Both the position numbers and the translations under genes were made by a program. From Chryseobacterium piperi (lineage in GTDB: Bacteria; Bacteroidota; Bacteroidia; Flavobacteriales; Weeksellaceae), in the NCBI RefSeq assembly GCF_002285635.2, contig NZ_CP023049.2, forward strand, positions 3,782,001 to 3,846,000: a stretch of 64,000 bases of DNA, in the 5' to 3' direction. How positions within the stretch are numbered: position 1 is the stretch's first letter; the number at the start of each line of letters is the position of its first letter. The notes beneath the pieces were generated by a model. The model did not search any database and had not been told where the DNA came from. It saw only the letters and a list, made by a program, of their open reading frames with translations. Shown in pieces: positions 35,872-44,619 of the stretch.

Positions 35872-36021
35872 CCGAAAGGTTATATTCAACAATATAGAAA
35901 AATAGAAGTTATGGATGAACCCGAAAAGGTTTCATTTATCCATAGAAAAGAAATAGAGATTACGAATGAAACTGAAAAGTTGTATTCTTCGCTATTTAGA
36001 AAAATAGAAATTTTAGAATGA
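35872..36021 (+). repeat. Three imperfect direct repeats of 48-51 bases ending at the rlmD start
   Basis: Units begin at 35872, 35920 and 35971 with CCGAAAGGT, CCCGAAAAGGTT and ACTGAAAAGTT, contain (T/A)AGAAAA(A)TAGA, and end in GGATGAA, GAATGAA and GAATGAA. Unit lengths are multiples of three and the third unit ends on the ATGA of rlmD. Confidence 0.7.
35911..36021 (+). CDS. Putative 36-residue repeat peptide overlapping the rlmD start
   Basis: A small open frame (ATG at 35911) ending with TGA that overlaps the rlmD ATG as ATGA, the classic coupling arrangement. It translates two full copies and the end of a third of a 16-17 residue charged repeat with the pattern EK-x5-6-RK(I/E)EI-x2-NE/E: for instance PEKVSFIHRKEIEITNE and TEKLYSSLFRKIEILE. 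The frame remains open further upstream through the first repeat unit. I do not recognise it. It could be a translated leader peptide coupling into rlmD, or an untranslated relic; coding status is unproven. Confidence 0.4.
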   Translation: MDEPEKVSFIHRKEIEITNETEKLYSSLFRKIEILE

Positions 36022-37424
36022 AAAAGAAGAAAAACATTATTCTTGAAAATATTAAGCTTTTAACGGCTGGAGCTAAAGGTGTAGCAATAGGTAAGACAGA
36101 AGATGGGAAAACCATATTAGTTTCAGGAGCTATTCCGGGAGATGTTGTAAATGCCAGAGTGAAAAAGTCCAAATCCAAATATTATGAAGCTGAAACTATT
36201 GAAGTTTTAGAAAAATCTCCTTTCAGGGTAGATCCTAAATGTATTCACTTTGGAGTTTGTGGTGGATGTAAATGGCAGAATATGAGCTATGAGAAACAGC
36301 TCGACTTTAAACAAGAAGAGGTATATAATAATATCAAGAGAATCGGAGGAATTGAGGATTTCGAAACGGTAAGGATATTAGGTTCGGAAGAACAGTATTT
36401 TTATAGAAATAAAATGGAATTTTCTTTCTCTAATGCAAGATGGCTTACCCAATATGAAATAAGTTCAGAAGAAAATTTTGGGAATAAAGATGCTTTAGGT
36501 TTTCATATTCCGGGAATGTGGAGCAAGATCCTGGATCTTAAAGAATGTTTTCTTCAGGAAGATCCATCGAATGCAATCCGTTTAGCGGTGAAAAATTATG
36601 GAGTAGAAAATGGACTGGACTTCTTTGATGTAAGAAATCAGGAAGGTTTTCTGAGAACATTAATGATGAGACAGAACTCTAAAGGTGAGTGGATGGTATT
36701 ATTTCAGCTTTACAGAGAAGAAACGGAAAACAGAGAAAAACTATTTGAATTCCTGTTGAGTAAGTTCCCTCAGATTAAAACTCTGGTATATGCTATTAAT
36801 CCTAAGCAAAATGACTCTATCTATGATCTAGATATTAATATTTATTTTGGAGATGGCTTTTTAATGGAAGAAATGGATGGGCTGAAGTTTAAAATAGGTC
36901 CGAAGTCTTTCTTCCAAACAAACTATAAGCAGGCTTTAGAGCTTTACAGAAAAACGTTGGAATTTGCTGATTTAAAAGGTGACGAAGTGGTTTATGATCT
37001 TTATACAGGGACAGGGACCATTGCGCAATATGTTGCTAGAAATGCAAAGCAGGTGATTGGAATAGAATCTGTTCAGGAAGCTATTGACGCAGCAATTGAA
37101 CACGCTGAGCTCAACGGTCTTACGAACTGTACGTTCTATTGTGGTGATATGAAGGATATTTTTAATGATGAATTCATGGCAAACCATCCAAAAGCAGATG
37201 TTCTTATTACAGACCCTCCAAGAGACGGGATGCATCAGAAAGTGGTAGAGCAGATTTTAAAGCTTTCTCCTGAAAAAGTGGTTTATGTAAGCTGTAATTC
37301 TGCTACGCAGGCGAGAGATTTGGCATTGATGAAAGAACATTACAATGTGGTTAAAATATTGCCTGTAGATATGTTTCCTCAAACCCATCATGTTGAGAAT
37401 ATTGCATTGCTTATAAAAAAATAA
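36018..37424 (+). CDS. rlmD: 23S rRNA (uracil-5-)-methyltransferase RlmD
   Basis: SAM-dependent methyltransferase making m5U at position 1939 (E. coli numbering) of 23S rRNA. The 468-residue protein has an N-terminal TRAM domain, an Fe-S cysteine set (Cys75, 81, 84 in CIHFGVCGGCKW, and one more in LKECFLQ), a SAM site (VYDLYTGTGTIAQYVA), the DPPRDGMH motif and the catalytic cysteine in VYVSCNSATQARDL. RlmCD-type enzymes of Gram-positives modify two sites and are an alternative name. The start ATG overlaps the stop of an upstream repeat-built frame; the promoter of the next gene lies in its last codons. Confidence 0.92.
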   Translation: MKKKKNIILENIKLLTAGAKGVAIGKTEDGKTILVSGAIPGDVVNARVKKSKSKYYEAETIEVLEKSPFRVDPKCIHFGVCGGCKWQNMSYEKQLDFKQEEVYNNIKRIGGIEDFETVRILGSEEQYFYRNKMEFSFSNARWLTQYEISSEENFGNKDALGFHIPGMWSKILDLKECFLQEDPSNAIRLAVKNYGVENGLDFFDVRNQEGFLRTLMMRQNSKGEWMVLFQLYREETENREKLFEFLLSKFPQIKTLVYAINPKQNDSIYDLDINIYFGDGFLMEEMDGLKFKIGPKSFFQTNYKQALELYRKTLEFADLKGDEVVYDLYTGTGTIAQYVARNAKQVIGIESVQEAIDAAIEHAELNGLTNCTFYCGDMKDIFNDEFMANHPKADVLITDPPRDGMHQKVVEQILKLSPEKVVYVSCNSATQARDLALMKEHYNVVKILPVDMFPQTHHVENIALLIKK

Positions 37425-37438
37425 ATTACCTAAATTTG
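37407..37438 (+). promoter_or_regulatory. Promoter of the DUF6452-DUF6048 pair
   Basis: TTG (37407-37409), 21 bases, TAAATTTG (37431-37438), 15 bases before the ATG at 37454. The -7 box overlaps the in-frame TTG at 37436, ruling that out as start. Confidence 0.6.
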
Positions 37439-37453
37439 GATTCAAATCTTAGT

Positions 37454-37933
37454 ATGAAATATTTTAAATTTCTTATCGTATTCGCTCTGCTTGGGATGCT
37501 TTATTCATGTGGTGGAGATGACGATATCTGTGAAAGTGGTGAAGGAACTCCAAGAATGAAGATTTCTTTTAAATCGTTCGAGACTACCAAAGATATTACG
37601 GTTGACTCCCTGTATGTTGCAGTTGATTATGGCTCAGGTAAAATAAACCTCGGGAAAACTGCTAATAATACTTCCAGACTGATTCCGCTAAGGGTGGATG
37701 ATTCTCCTTATACAGAAATTTATTTCAAAAGAAGACTTACTGGTCCTGAATCAAAAGTCAGAGTAAACTATACGACTAAAGCATCTTATGTTTCTCCGGG
37801 ATGTGGTGTTAAGAAAACGTATGAAAATCTCAATTCTGAATTACCAACACCTGATAATCCTGTCAAGAAAGTTGAAATTGGACAAAATAATATAGAGAAT
37901 GAAGACAAGACTAATCTTTTCCTGTTTTTTTAG
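37454..37933 (+). CDS. DUF6452 family lipoprotein
   Basis: Exported lipoprotein of 159 residues: signal peptide with GMLYSC (Cys19), followed by GGDDDICESGEGTPRMKISF, the conserved cysteine/TPR/K region of this Bacteroidota family, and a C-terminal CGVKKTYENLN. A further DSLYVAVDYG segment fits. Function is unknown. Its last 35 bases overlap the following DUF6048 gene in another frame, so the two are translated from one mRNA and possibly work together at the outer membrane. Confidence 0.82.
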   Translation: MKYFKFLIVFALLGMLYSCGGDDDICESGEGTPRMKISFKSFETTKDITVDSLYVAVDYGSGKINLGKTANNTSRLIPLRVDDSPYTEIYFKRRLTGPESKVRVNYTTKASYVSPGCGVKKTYENLNSELPTPDNPVKKVEIGQNNIENEDKTNLFLFF

Positions 37934-38555
37934 CATAATAAGCTTACTGGGTTTTGCCCAGGAAAAGAAAGTGGAAGCCCCAAAAGAGAAATATAAACCG
38001 AATTTTATGGTTGGTTTCGATGCTCTTAATGCGGGTGTTGCTTTTTTTTCAGATAGAAAATTATATCAGGGATTTATCTCTTCAAAAATTAAAGGGAGCT
38101 TGCATGGTGTTGCAGAAGCTGGTTTTGAAAAGAATATATATCAGAAAAACGGGTATGATGCTAAAGTAAGCGGTCCTTTTATAAAATTGGGAGTATTTTA
38201 TATGCTTGCTAAAGATCCTGAAAATGAATTTAACGGCTTTTATGCCGGAGGAAAAGCAGGAGGCTCATTTTATACTCAGGAATATATGGCGATACCAGTA
38301 CGTGGATTTGGTGGAAGCGGTTCTTCCCTTGCTTTTCCTTCGTCTACACAATCTTCTTATTGGCTGGAGGGAGTAATAGGCGGGAGAGTTCAGTTGTTTG
38401 AATCGAATTTTTATATAGACATTAATCTTCAGCCCAAGTATATGGTGTATACTACAAAACAGGATGATATCCAGCCTATGATTGTACCTGGGTTTGGGAG
38501 AAGTTCATCCAAATTTAATATGGGCTTTGCCTGGAATATTGCCTATAAGTTTTAA
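37899..38555 (+). CDS. DUF6048 family outer-membrane protein
   Basis: 218 residues with a cleavable signal peptide (SIISLLGFAQ) and a mature part of alternating hydrophobic/polar strands ending FNMGFAWNIAYKF, where the terminal aromatic residue is typical of outer-membrane beta-barrels. Glycine-rich turns (GGKAGGSFYTQEYM, EGVIGGRVQLFESNFYIDINLQ) fit a small barrel. Family of unknown function found downstream of DUF6452 genes in Flavobacteriia. Overlaps the upstream gene by 35 bases, and is followed by a strong terminator. Confidence 0.8.
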   Translation: MKTRLIFSCFFSIISLLGFAQEKKVEAPKEKYKPNFMVGFDALNAGVAFFSDRKLYQGFISSKIKGSLHGVAEAGFEKNIYQKNGYDAKVSGPFIKLGVFYMLAKDPENEFNGFYAGGKAGGSFYTQEYMAIPVRGFGGSGSSLAFPSSTQSSYWLEGVIGGRVQLFESNFYIDINLQPKYMVYTTKQDDIQPMIVPGFGRSSSKFNMGFAWNIAYKF

Positions 38556-38578
38556 ATAAACATAATCCATATTTTCAG

Positions 38579-38615
38579 TTGTCGTAAAGGAGTTTTTCTT
38601 TACGACAATTTTTTT
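38579..38615 (+). terminator. Terminator after the DUF6048 gene
   Basis: TTGTCGTAAAG and CTTTACGACAA form an 11-bp stem with an 8-base loop, followed by seven T. Confidence 0.9.
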
Positions 38616-38807
38616 GTGGATATACTGTTTTTGCTCTTTCTGTAATGCTCTTATTATTTGATAACAGATTTTTGCTAATATTTATTTTTTGTCTTTGTGT
38701 ACTGAGGATTTACTATGTTTTTAGATTTATTATAGTAATTTATTTTTGTTTTCGGCTTTTTTTGAAAAAAATATTTAAATTTAGTGTCACCAAAAATCAA
38801 TATTTAT

Positions 38808-41723
38808 ATGAAAAAAAGAATTACTACTACTTTGTTATGTAGTTTGCTATCTATTTCCGCTATGGCACAATGGAAACCCACTACACCTGTGGGTGAAGCA
38901 ACTAAATCATCCCATGTTCGAAATTACTATGAGCTGAATATAAATATGATCAAAGATCAGCTCAAAAATGCCCAGGAGACGGGATCTAATGCAAAACCAG
39001 TACAAATATCTCTTCCTACTCTTGATGGTAAAGTTGAAAAGTTTGCTGTTTATAGCTTTCCTGTGGTTGTTAAAGAATTAGCAGATCAATATGGCTTGGG
39101 TTCCTATGTAGGAGTTGGTATTGACGACCCTTCTAAGTTTTTAAGATTCAGTGTTGCTTCGAATGATTTTCAGTCGATGATTATCAAAAATGGAAAATCT
39201 GAATTTATAGAACCTGTAAATGCACAAAAAACAGTGTATGGTGTGCATCCGAAAACGGATAAAAGTAAGGAAGGTTTTTTATGCTCGATGAATGAAGATC
39301 TGCTATCTAAACAAGAGATAGATAAACTTTATAAAAGTGGAGCAGCATTTACGAATCAGGCAACTAATTTTGCAAAAGCTTCTGACAAAAAATATAGAAC
39401 CTTGAGACTGGCTATGTCAGTAACGGGTGAGTATACCCAATTCCACGGGGGAACAGTTACAGGAGCTTTAGCTGCAATTAATGCTACTCTGACAAGGGTA
39501 AACGGAGTTTTTGAAAAAGATTTTGCATTGCATCTTAATTTGCAGAATTTTCCAGGGGTAATTTATACAAATCCTGCTACAGACCCATATTCAGCAGCGG
39601 GTGCGGGAGCTGGAGGAGCGTGGACTCTGGAATTACAAAATACGCTTACAGCAAATGTCGGGAATGATAATTATGATATAGGACATTTGTTCGGAGCATC
39701 AGGAGGTGGCGGTAATGCCGGATGTATCGGATGTGTATGTATAAATCCAACGGCTTCACAGCCTAAAGGTAAGGGATCCGGATATACTTCTCCTGCGAAT
39801 AGTATACCGCAGGGAGATAGTTTTGATATCGATTATGTTGCGCATGAATTCGGACACCAGCTTGGTGCTAATCATACCTTCTCTCATGGTCTTGAAGGAA
39901 CAGGAGTGAATGTAGAGCCGGGTTCAGGATCTACGATTATGGGATATGCCGGGATTACAGGACCGAATACAGATGTTCAGCCGCACTCGGATGATTATTT
40001 CCATATTGCCAGTATCAAACAGGTACAGGCTAACCTGATCAATAAAACCTGTGATGTAGAAACTACTGTTGCTAATAATCCACCTGTGATTGCCGTATTA
40101 CCTACTTATAATATTCCTAAAGGAACGGCGTTCGTATTAACGGCATCTGCGACTGATGCTGAAAATGATCCGATAACATACAGTTGGGAAGAAGTAGATA
40201 ATGCGAGTGTTACAATTAATAAGAATAACTTAGGAACCACGGCTACGGGAGCTTCATTCAGATCCGGAGTACCTAGCACAAATCCAACACGTTATTTTCC
40301 TAAATTTTCTTCTGTATTAGCAGGAACTTTAGATAATAGTCTGAATACCTGGGAATCTGTTTCTATGGTGCCGAGAACTACCAAGTTTTCTGTTGCCGTA
40401 AGAGATAACAACCCTATTGCCAACCAACAGCAGACTCAGTTTGCAGAACAAACTATTGTTGTAGGTAATGACGGACCGTTTAAAATTAATTCAATGTATG
40501 CATTTTCTAATGCACCTACACCAATAACGTGGGATGTTGCTAATACAACAGCAGCTCCGTATAGTGTAGCCAATGTGAAAATAGATTATACTACTGATAA
40601 TGGAACTACCTGGACGGTACTTTCTGCTTCTACAGCGAATGACGGTTCTGAAACATATACCTTTCCTGCTAGTTTAAACGGGCAAACGATTAAGTTAAGA
40701 GTAGCTTCTATCGGAAATGTTTTTTATGCGGTACGCTCAATGTCTGTTATAACATTAGCACCATGTGATGGTACTGCGCCTAGTGCCGTTACAGTGAATA
40801 CTATTACAACATCATCTGCTGTGGTTAATTGGGCGCCTGTTAATGGGGCAACCTATTCCATCCGTTATAAAAAATCCTCAGCTACAACATGGAGTCAAAC
40901 CACATCACCAACGAATAGCGTAACACTAAATGGTTTGGAAGTAATGACAATGTACGATGTGCAGGTGGCTGCGATCTGTTCTGGTACAACCGGAACGTAT
41001 AGTGCGACAACTCAGTTTACAACCTTGTCTTACTGTGCCCTTACTTCTGCATCTCCAAGTGATGAATACATTTCAAATGTAACATTAGCAAATCTGAATA
41101 ATACCTCCGGACCAAGTACCTATACTAATTATACTACGGATCCTACAAAAACAGTGACACTTGTAAAAGGATCAACGAATAATATGGTATCTGTTACCAA
41201 AACATGGACGGGGACTTTATATAACGAAGGGGTAAGAGTCTGGATAGATTTTAATAAAGATGGAGTGTTTGATGCTACCGAAATGGTGATGAGCTCTTCG
41301 CCGAGCCAGGTACCAACAGTAACCTCTACATTTACTGTTCCTGTGAGCTCAGTATTGAATAGCCCGCTTAGAATGAGAGTAGCATTGCGTTATAATACAT
41401 TGCCACAAGCATGTACATCATATGATTACGGCGAAGTGGAAGATTATAATGTTGTAGTAACTGATGTATTAGCTGTAACTGATGTTAATGCTTCAAATAA
41501 TGGAATTCAAATGTATCCTAATCCGACTTCAGAAATATTGAATATTACTAAAGTTTCTGATAAAGCAGCTTATAAAATTTATAATGCGGCAGGCCAGCTG
41601 GTTGGTAGTGGAAATATCAGAGATGGAAAAGTTAATGTTTCGTCTTTAGTTACGGGAGCATATGTGATTGCAATCGATGATAAAGGAAAAGATGTATTTA
41701 AATCTAAATTTGTTAAAAAGTAA
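38808..41723 (+). CDS. Secreted zinc metalloprotease with FnIII and GEVED domains, T9SS cargo
   Basis: Reprolysin-like metallopeptidase exported by Sec and the type IX system. The ATG at 38808 gives a signal peptide (SLLSISAMAQ); an upstream in-frame GTG does not. Domains: propeptide to about 190; catalytic domain with HEFGHQLGANH (His346, Glu347, His350, His356) and Met-turn STIMGYAG; a cadherin/PKD-like part from about 425; one fibronectin type III domain about 657-743; one GEVED domain about 745-885 with GEVEDY and the calcium-loop-like DFNKDGVFDATE; T9SS type A sorting domain from about 900 (YPNPTSEIL) to the final FVKK. Closely related to the gene at 44620 over the first ~650 residues. 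Confidence 0.92.
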   Translation: MKKRITTTLLCSLLSISAMAQWKPTTPVGEATKSSHVRNYYELNINMIKDQLKNAQETGSNAKPVQISLPTLDGKVEKFAVYSFPVVVKELADQYGLGSYVGVGIDDPSKFLRFSVASNDFQSMIIKNGKSEFIEPVNAQKTVYGVHPKTDKSKEGFLCSMNEDLLSKQEIDKLYKSGAAFTNQATNFAKASDKKYRTLRLAMSVTGEYTQFHGGTVTGALAAINATLTRVNGVFEKDFALHLNLQNFPGVIYTNPATDPYSAAGAGAGGAWTLELQNTLTANVGNDNYDIGHLFGASGGGGNAGCIGCVCINPTASQPKGKGSGYTSPANSIPQGDSFDIDYVAHEFGHQLGANHTFSHGLEGTGVNVEPGSGSTIMGYAGITGPNTDVQPHSDDYFHIASIKQVQANLINKTCDVETTVANNPPVIAVLPTYNIPKGTAFVLTASATDAENDPITYSWEEVDNASVTINKNNLGTTATGASFRSGVPSTNPTRYFPKFSSVLAGTLDNSLNTWESVSMVPRTTKFSVAVRDNNPIANQQQTQFAEQTIVVGNDGPFKINSMYAFSNAPTPITWDVANTTAAPYSVANVKIDYTTDNGTTWTVLSASTANDGSETYTFPASLNGQTIKLRVASIGNVFYAVRSMSVITLAPCDGTAPSAVTVNTITTSSAVVNWAPVNGATYSIRYKKSSATTWSQTTSPTNSVTLNGLEVMTMYDVQVAAICSGTTGTYSATTQFTTLSYCALTSASPSDEYISNVTLANLNNTSGPSTYTNYTTDPTKTVTLVKGSTNNMVSVTKTWTGTLYNEGVRVWIDFNKDGVFDATEMVMSSSPSQVPTVTSTFTVPVSSVLNSPLRMRVALRYNTLPQACTSYDYGEVEDYNVVVTDVLAVTDVNASNNGIQMYPNPTSEILNITKVSDKAAYKIYNAAGQLVGSGNIRDGKVNVSSLVTGAYVIAIDDKGKDVFKSKFVKK

Positions 41724-41732
41724 TCTTATGTG

Positions 41733-41803
41733 ATAGGAACTACGATTGTAGTTCCTATTCAATAAATGATAAAGCCAAAGCATCAATGCTTTGGCTTTTT
41801 ATT
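41733..41803. terminator. Two hairpins after the first metalloprotease
   Basis: First ATAGGAACTAC/GTAGTTCCTAT (41733-41758); then AAAGCCAAAGCAT/ATGCTTTGGCTTT (41771-41798) with T run. The second can also serve the convergent lipoprotein gene. Confidence 0.85.
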
Positions 41804-41822
41804 TTGTATGATCAGATCAATA

Positions 41823-42272
41823 TTATTTTTTAAGTAATTTGTAAAGTGCCTGTAATTCTTTTGGAGGTGTCCCGGAATCGAATTCGGAAGACTGATAAGT
41901 ATTTCCATTGCTGGTTATCTCGATTGTTGACGATAGCGCTTTGTCTGAAAACCGGTCAGTGGTAGGAGAGGTGTAGAAAGATATTTTTTCTAGATCAATT
42001 AAACTTGCTTGCTTGGAAAGATTATTCCAATCACTTACTGCCAATTTAGCGGTTGTAACCTCCCCGTTTAATGAGGTAATGACAGAAGTTGGGGTGAACG
42101 TTACTTTTCTGTTAGTTCCTCTGGTTTGTTCAGTAAGTTCTACTTTTTCTATTTTGTAGTTTTGATCTTTTATGACTGATTTATTTTGATCATTTTGCAT
42201 CTTTTTTTGAGAATCACAACTTCCTGTGGCTAGCGCTGTAAATGCGATTATTGATAGTGTAATGTTTTTCAT
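41823..42272 (-). CDS. Small lipoprotein of unknown function
   Basis: 149 residues with a lipoprotein signal (MKNITLSIIAF..TGSC, Cys19). The start at 42272 is chosen for this signal; the frame extends upstream without one. The mature part has a polar linker (SQKKMQNDQNKSV) and a compact domain with VELTEQTRGTNRKVTFTP and NGNTYQSSEFDSGTPPKELQ, ending LYKLLKK. I do not recognise a named family. It is on the opposite strand between two protease genes. It could be an inhibitor or immunity-type protein for them, but nothing in the sequence shows that. Confidence 0.72.
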   Translation of the reverse strand: MKNITLSIIAFTALATGSCDSQKKMQNDQNKSVIKDQNYKIEKVELTEQTRGTNRKVTFTPTSVITSLNGEVTTAKLAVSDWNNLSKQASLIDLEKISFYTSPTTDRFSDKALSSTIEITSNGNTYQSSEFDSGTPPKELQALYKLLKK

Positions 42273-42338
42273 CTTGAAGTAATTGTATTTTTTAATTATT
42301 TTATGATAAATATAATTAAAAATATTACCTAAAACCAA

Positions 42339-42346
42339 TATATTTG
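42339..42346 (+). promoter_or_regulatory. Candidate -7 box of the M43 protease gene
   Basis: TATATTTG, exact TAnnTTTG, 21 bases before the ATG at 42368. Confidence 0.5.
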
Positions 42347-42367
42347 CAAATATTATAAAATAAAATA

Positions 42368-44380
42368 ATGCGAAAATCTACTACTTTAAAATTTCTTTTC
42401 CTATTGCCTTTGTTTGCTGCAGGAGTATTAAATGCTCAGACACCGAGTCGATCTGTTAAGAAAGAAGCTCAATTTGCTAAGAAATCTCAGGAAGAGCTTG
42501 CTAAAGCCAATGGCTTTGACAGATGTTCTACTGTAGAATATGAAAACTATCTTAAGTCGAAATTCCCTGGAAGGATGACCGCTGAACAATTTGAATCATG
42601 GTTAGCTCCTTTGGTTGAAAAGGCCAGAGCCAATAAATCACAAAACGGAAACATCATCACGATTCCTGTCGTGGTACACGTTATCCATAATGGTCAGAAC
42701 CTTGGAGTTGCACCTAATATTGTTGATGAACAGGTAATGTCTCAGATTACGGTAATGAATAATGATTATCGAAGACTGGCGGGTACTCCTGGTTTTAATA
42801 ATAATGCGGTAGGGGCTGACGTACAGATCCAATTTGCTTTAGCAAAAGTTGACCCTAAAGGAAATCCTACTAATGGTATTGATAGAGTAAATTTATGTCA
42901 GAATAGCTGGTCAAGAGATGATATTGAAGCTTTTGTAAAGCCTGAAACTATTTGGGACCCCACTAAATATATGAATATGTGGAGTCTTAAGTTTGTAGAT
43001 AATACTTTATTAGGGTATGCTCAATTCCCATCTGCTTCTGGTTTACCAGGATTGAATGCACAAGGTGGAGAAGCTTATTCTGATGGCGTGGTAGCTAAAT
43101 ATAGTACATTTGGAAGTAGTGATTACAATATAAATAATACTTTCTTGCTTTCAGCTCCATATGATAAAGGGCGAACAATGACTCATGAAGTTGGCCATTT
43201 CTTAGGACTAAGACATATTTGGGGAGATGCTGCTTGTGGTAATGACTTCTGTGATGATACTCCAACTGCTCATACTTCAAATTATGTGTGTAATCCGGCA
43301 ATAGCAAGCTGTACTAATCCTTCAGTTTTTGAAATGGTACAGAACTATATGGATTATACGAATGATACCTGTATGAATATCTTTACCATTAACCAGAAAG
43401 ATAGAATTACAACAGTAATGAATAACTCTCCAAGAAGAATGGAGCTTAAAACTTCTACAGCTGACCAGCCTATTCCTTTATTTCCAAATGATGCTGAAGT
43501 GAAGCTGGAAAGAGAATGTGCTACCGCTACTTGTGCTACTACAGCTGCTCAGAGTGTCAAAGTGTCTTTATATAACAGAGGAACAAGCCCGTTAACAACA
43601 GCGGTGATTACATATTCAGTAAACGGTAATACAAAAATATATAACTGGTCAGGAAATCTGGCACAGGATAAATACCAGGTTGTAACACTTCCTATGGATG
43701 CTAATACTTTAGGAGGGCAAATGAATATTAATGTAACTTCTGTAAATGGAACAACAGACCAAAGAGTATCTAACAGTAATATTACAGTTAATTATTTAGG
43801 AGCTATTGTAAGAGCTGACGCTAATGTTGTATTTAACCTTCAGTTAGATCAATATGGTTCTGAAACGAGCTGGGCGCTTAAAAACAGTTCTGGAGCCACA
43901 GTATATAGCGGTGGACCGTATACGGATTCTCCAAATGGATCACTTCCTGCTTTAAAAACTATCAACTGGACATTGAATCCGAATGAATGTTATACATTAA
44001 CTGTTAATGATGAATTTGGTGATGGTTTCTACCCATATGGAGGATATTACAATGTTAAGTCTCAATCAGGAACAACATTACTTTCAGGATCTCACTTTGC
44101 GAGTACGCAAAGCAGATCTTTAAAAGTTCAGGTTCTTGGAACGAATGAGGTTGTTAAAGACAATTTCGGAATTTATCCTAATCCGGTTAATGATATTTTA
44201 AATGTTACTAAGGTTTCTAATAAAGCTAACTTCGAAATTCACAATGCTGTTGGACAGCTTGTAAAAAGCGGAGTAATCACTAATAACCAGATTAGAGTAG
44301 CAGATTTAGTAAAAGGCACTTATATTATTTCTATAAAAGATAATGCGATTTCAGAAAGCATTAAGTTTATTAAGAAATAG
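42368..44380 (+). CDS. Secreted M43-type (pappalysin/cytophagalysin-like) zinc metalloprotease, T9SS cargo
   Basis: 670-residue secreted protease. Signal peptide ends in LLPLFAAGVLNAQ. The propeptide-like part includes NIITIPVVVHVIHNG, usual before M43 catalytic domains. The zinc site is HEVGHFLGLRH (His273, Glu274, His277, His283) followed by CDDTP and the later Met-turn region EMVQNYMDYTNDTCMN. After a CARDB-like segment (SVKVSLYNRGTSPLTTAVI) comes a domain with NDEFGDGFYPYGGYY and a T9SS type A sorting domain from about 597 (YPNPVNDILNVTKVS) to IKFIKK. Not closely related to the two reprolysin-like neighbours, though it shares their sorting signal. Likely a degradative exoenzyme. Confidence 0.92.
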   Translation: MRKSTTLKFLFLLPLFAAGVLNAQTPSRSVKKEAQFAKKSQEELAKANGFDRCSTVEYENYLKSKFPGRMTAEQFESWLAPLVEKARANKSQNGNIITIPVVVHVIHNGQNLGVAPNIVDEQVMSQITVMNNDYRRLAGTPGFNNNAVGADVQIQFALAKVDPKGNPTNGIDRVNLCQNSWSRDDIEAFVKPETIWDPTKYMNMWSLKFVDNTLLGYAQFPSASGLPGLNAQGGEAYSDGVVAKYSTFGSSDYNINNTFLLSAPYDKGRTMTHEVGHFLGLRHIWGDAACGNDFCDDTPTAHTSNYVCNPAIASCTNPSVFEMVQNYMDYTNDTCMNIFTINQKDRITTVMNNSPRRMELKTSTADQPIPLFPNDAEVKLERECATATCATTAAQSVKVSLYNRGTSPLTTAVITYSVNGNTKIYNWSGNLAQDKYQVVTLPMDANTLGGQMNINVTSVNGTTDQRVSNSNITVNYLGAIVRADANVVFNLQLDQYGSETSWALKNSSGATVYSGGPYTDSPNGSLPALKTINWTLNPNECYTLTVNDEFGDGFYPYGGYYNVKSQSGTTLLSGSHFASTQSRSLKVQVLGTNEVVKDNFGIYPNPVNDILNVTKVSNKANFEIHNAVGQLVKSGVITNNQIRVADLVKGTYIISIKDNAISESIKFIKK

Positions 44381-44395
44381 CAATTTTAATTGAAT

Positions 44396-44425
44396 AAAAA
44401 GTCTCGGAATTCCGAGGCTTTTTCG
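44396..44425 (+). terminator. Terminator after the M43 protease gene
   Basis: CTCGGAATTCCGAG palindrome within AAAAAG and CTTTTT arms, then T-rich. Confidence 0.85.
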
Positions 44426-44470
44426 TTAAGAGAAAAGTGGATAAAATAATCAAATATCTCACGAAATATG

Positions 44471-44504
44471 AAATCCTCAGTCAATAGCTGAGGATTTTTT
44501 TATT
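44471..44504 (+). terminator. Second hairpin after the M43 protease gene
   Basis: AAATCCTCAG and CTGAGGATTT pair around a seven-base loop, followed by seven T. Confidence 0.85.
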
Positions 44505-44582
44505 TTGAAATCATATTTTAAATTATTATGAAATTTGTATAAAAAAAATAATTAAGCCTGTAAATTAATAACAAAAAATGAT

Positions 44583-44590
44583 TAGATTTG
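44583..44590 (+). promoter_or_regulatory. Candidate -7 box of the large metalloprotease gene
   Basis: TAGATTTG, exact TAnnTTTG, 29 bases before the ATG at 44620. No -33 TTG at usual spacing. Confidence 0.5.
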
Positions 44591-44619
44591 TGTAATTAAT
44601 ATAATATATTGAGAAGCTT

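Noticed and set aside
35870..35981. Repeat region upstream of rlmD as a riboswitch
   Set aside because: The short GAAA-capped stems are only four base pairs and no known riboswitch layout is seen; the coding periodicity explains the repeats better.
38645..38842. A 65-codon open frame before the first metalloprotease
   Set aside because: Its product is a low-complexity Phe/Ile/Tyr-rich string caused by AT-rich DNA, it has no recognisable domain and overlaps the start of the real gene.
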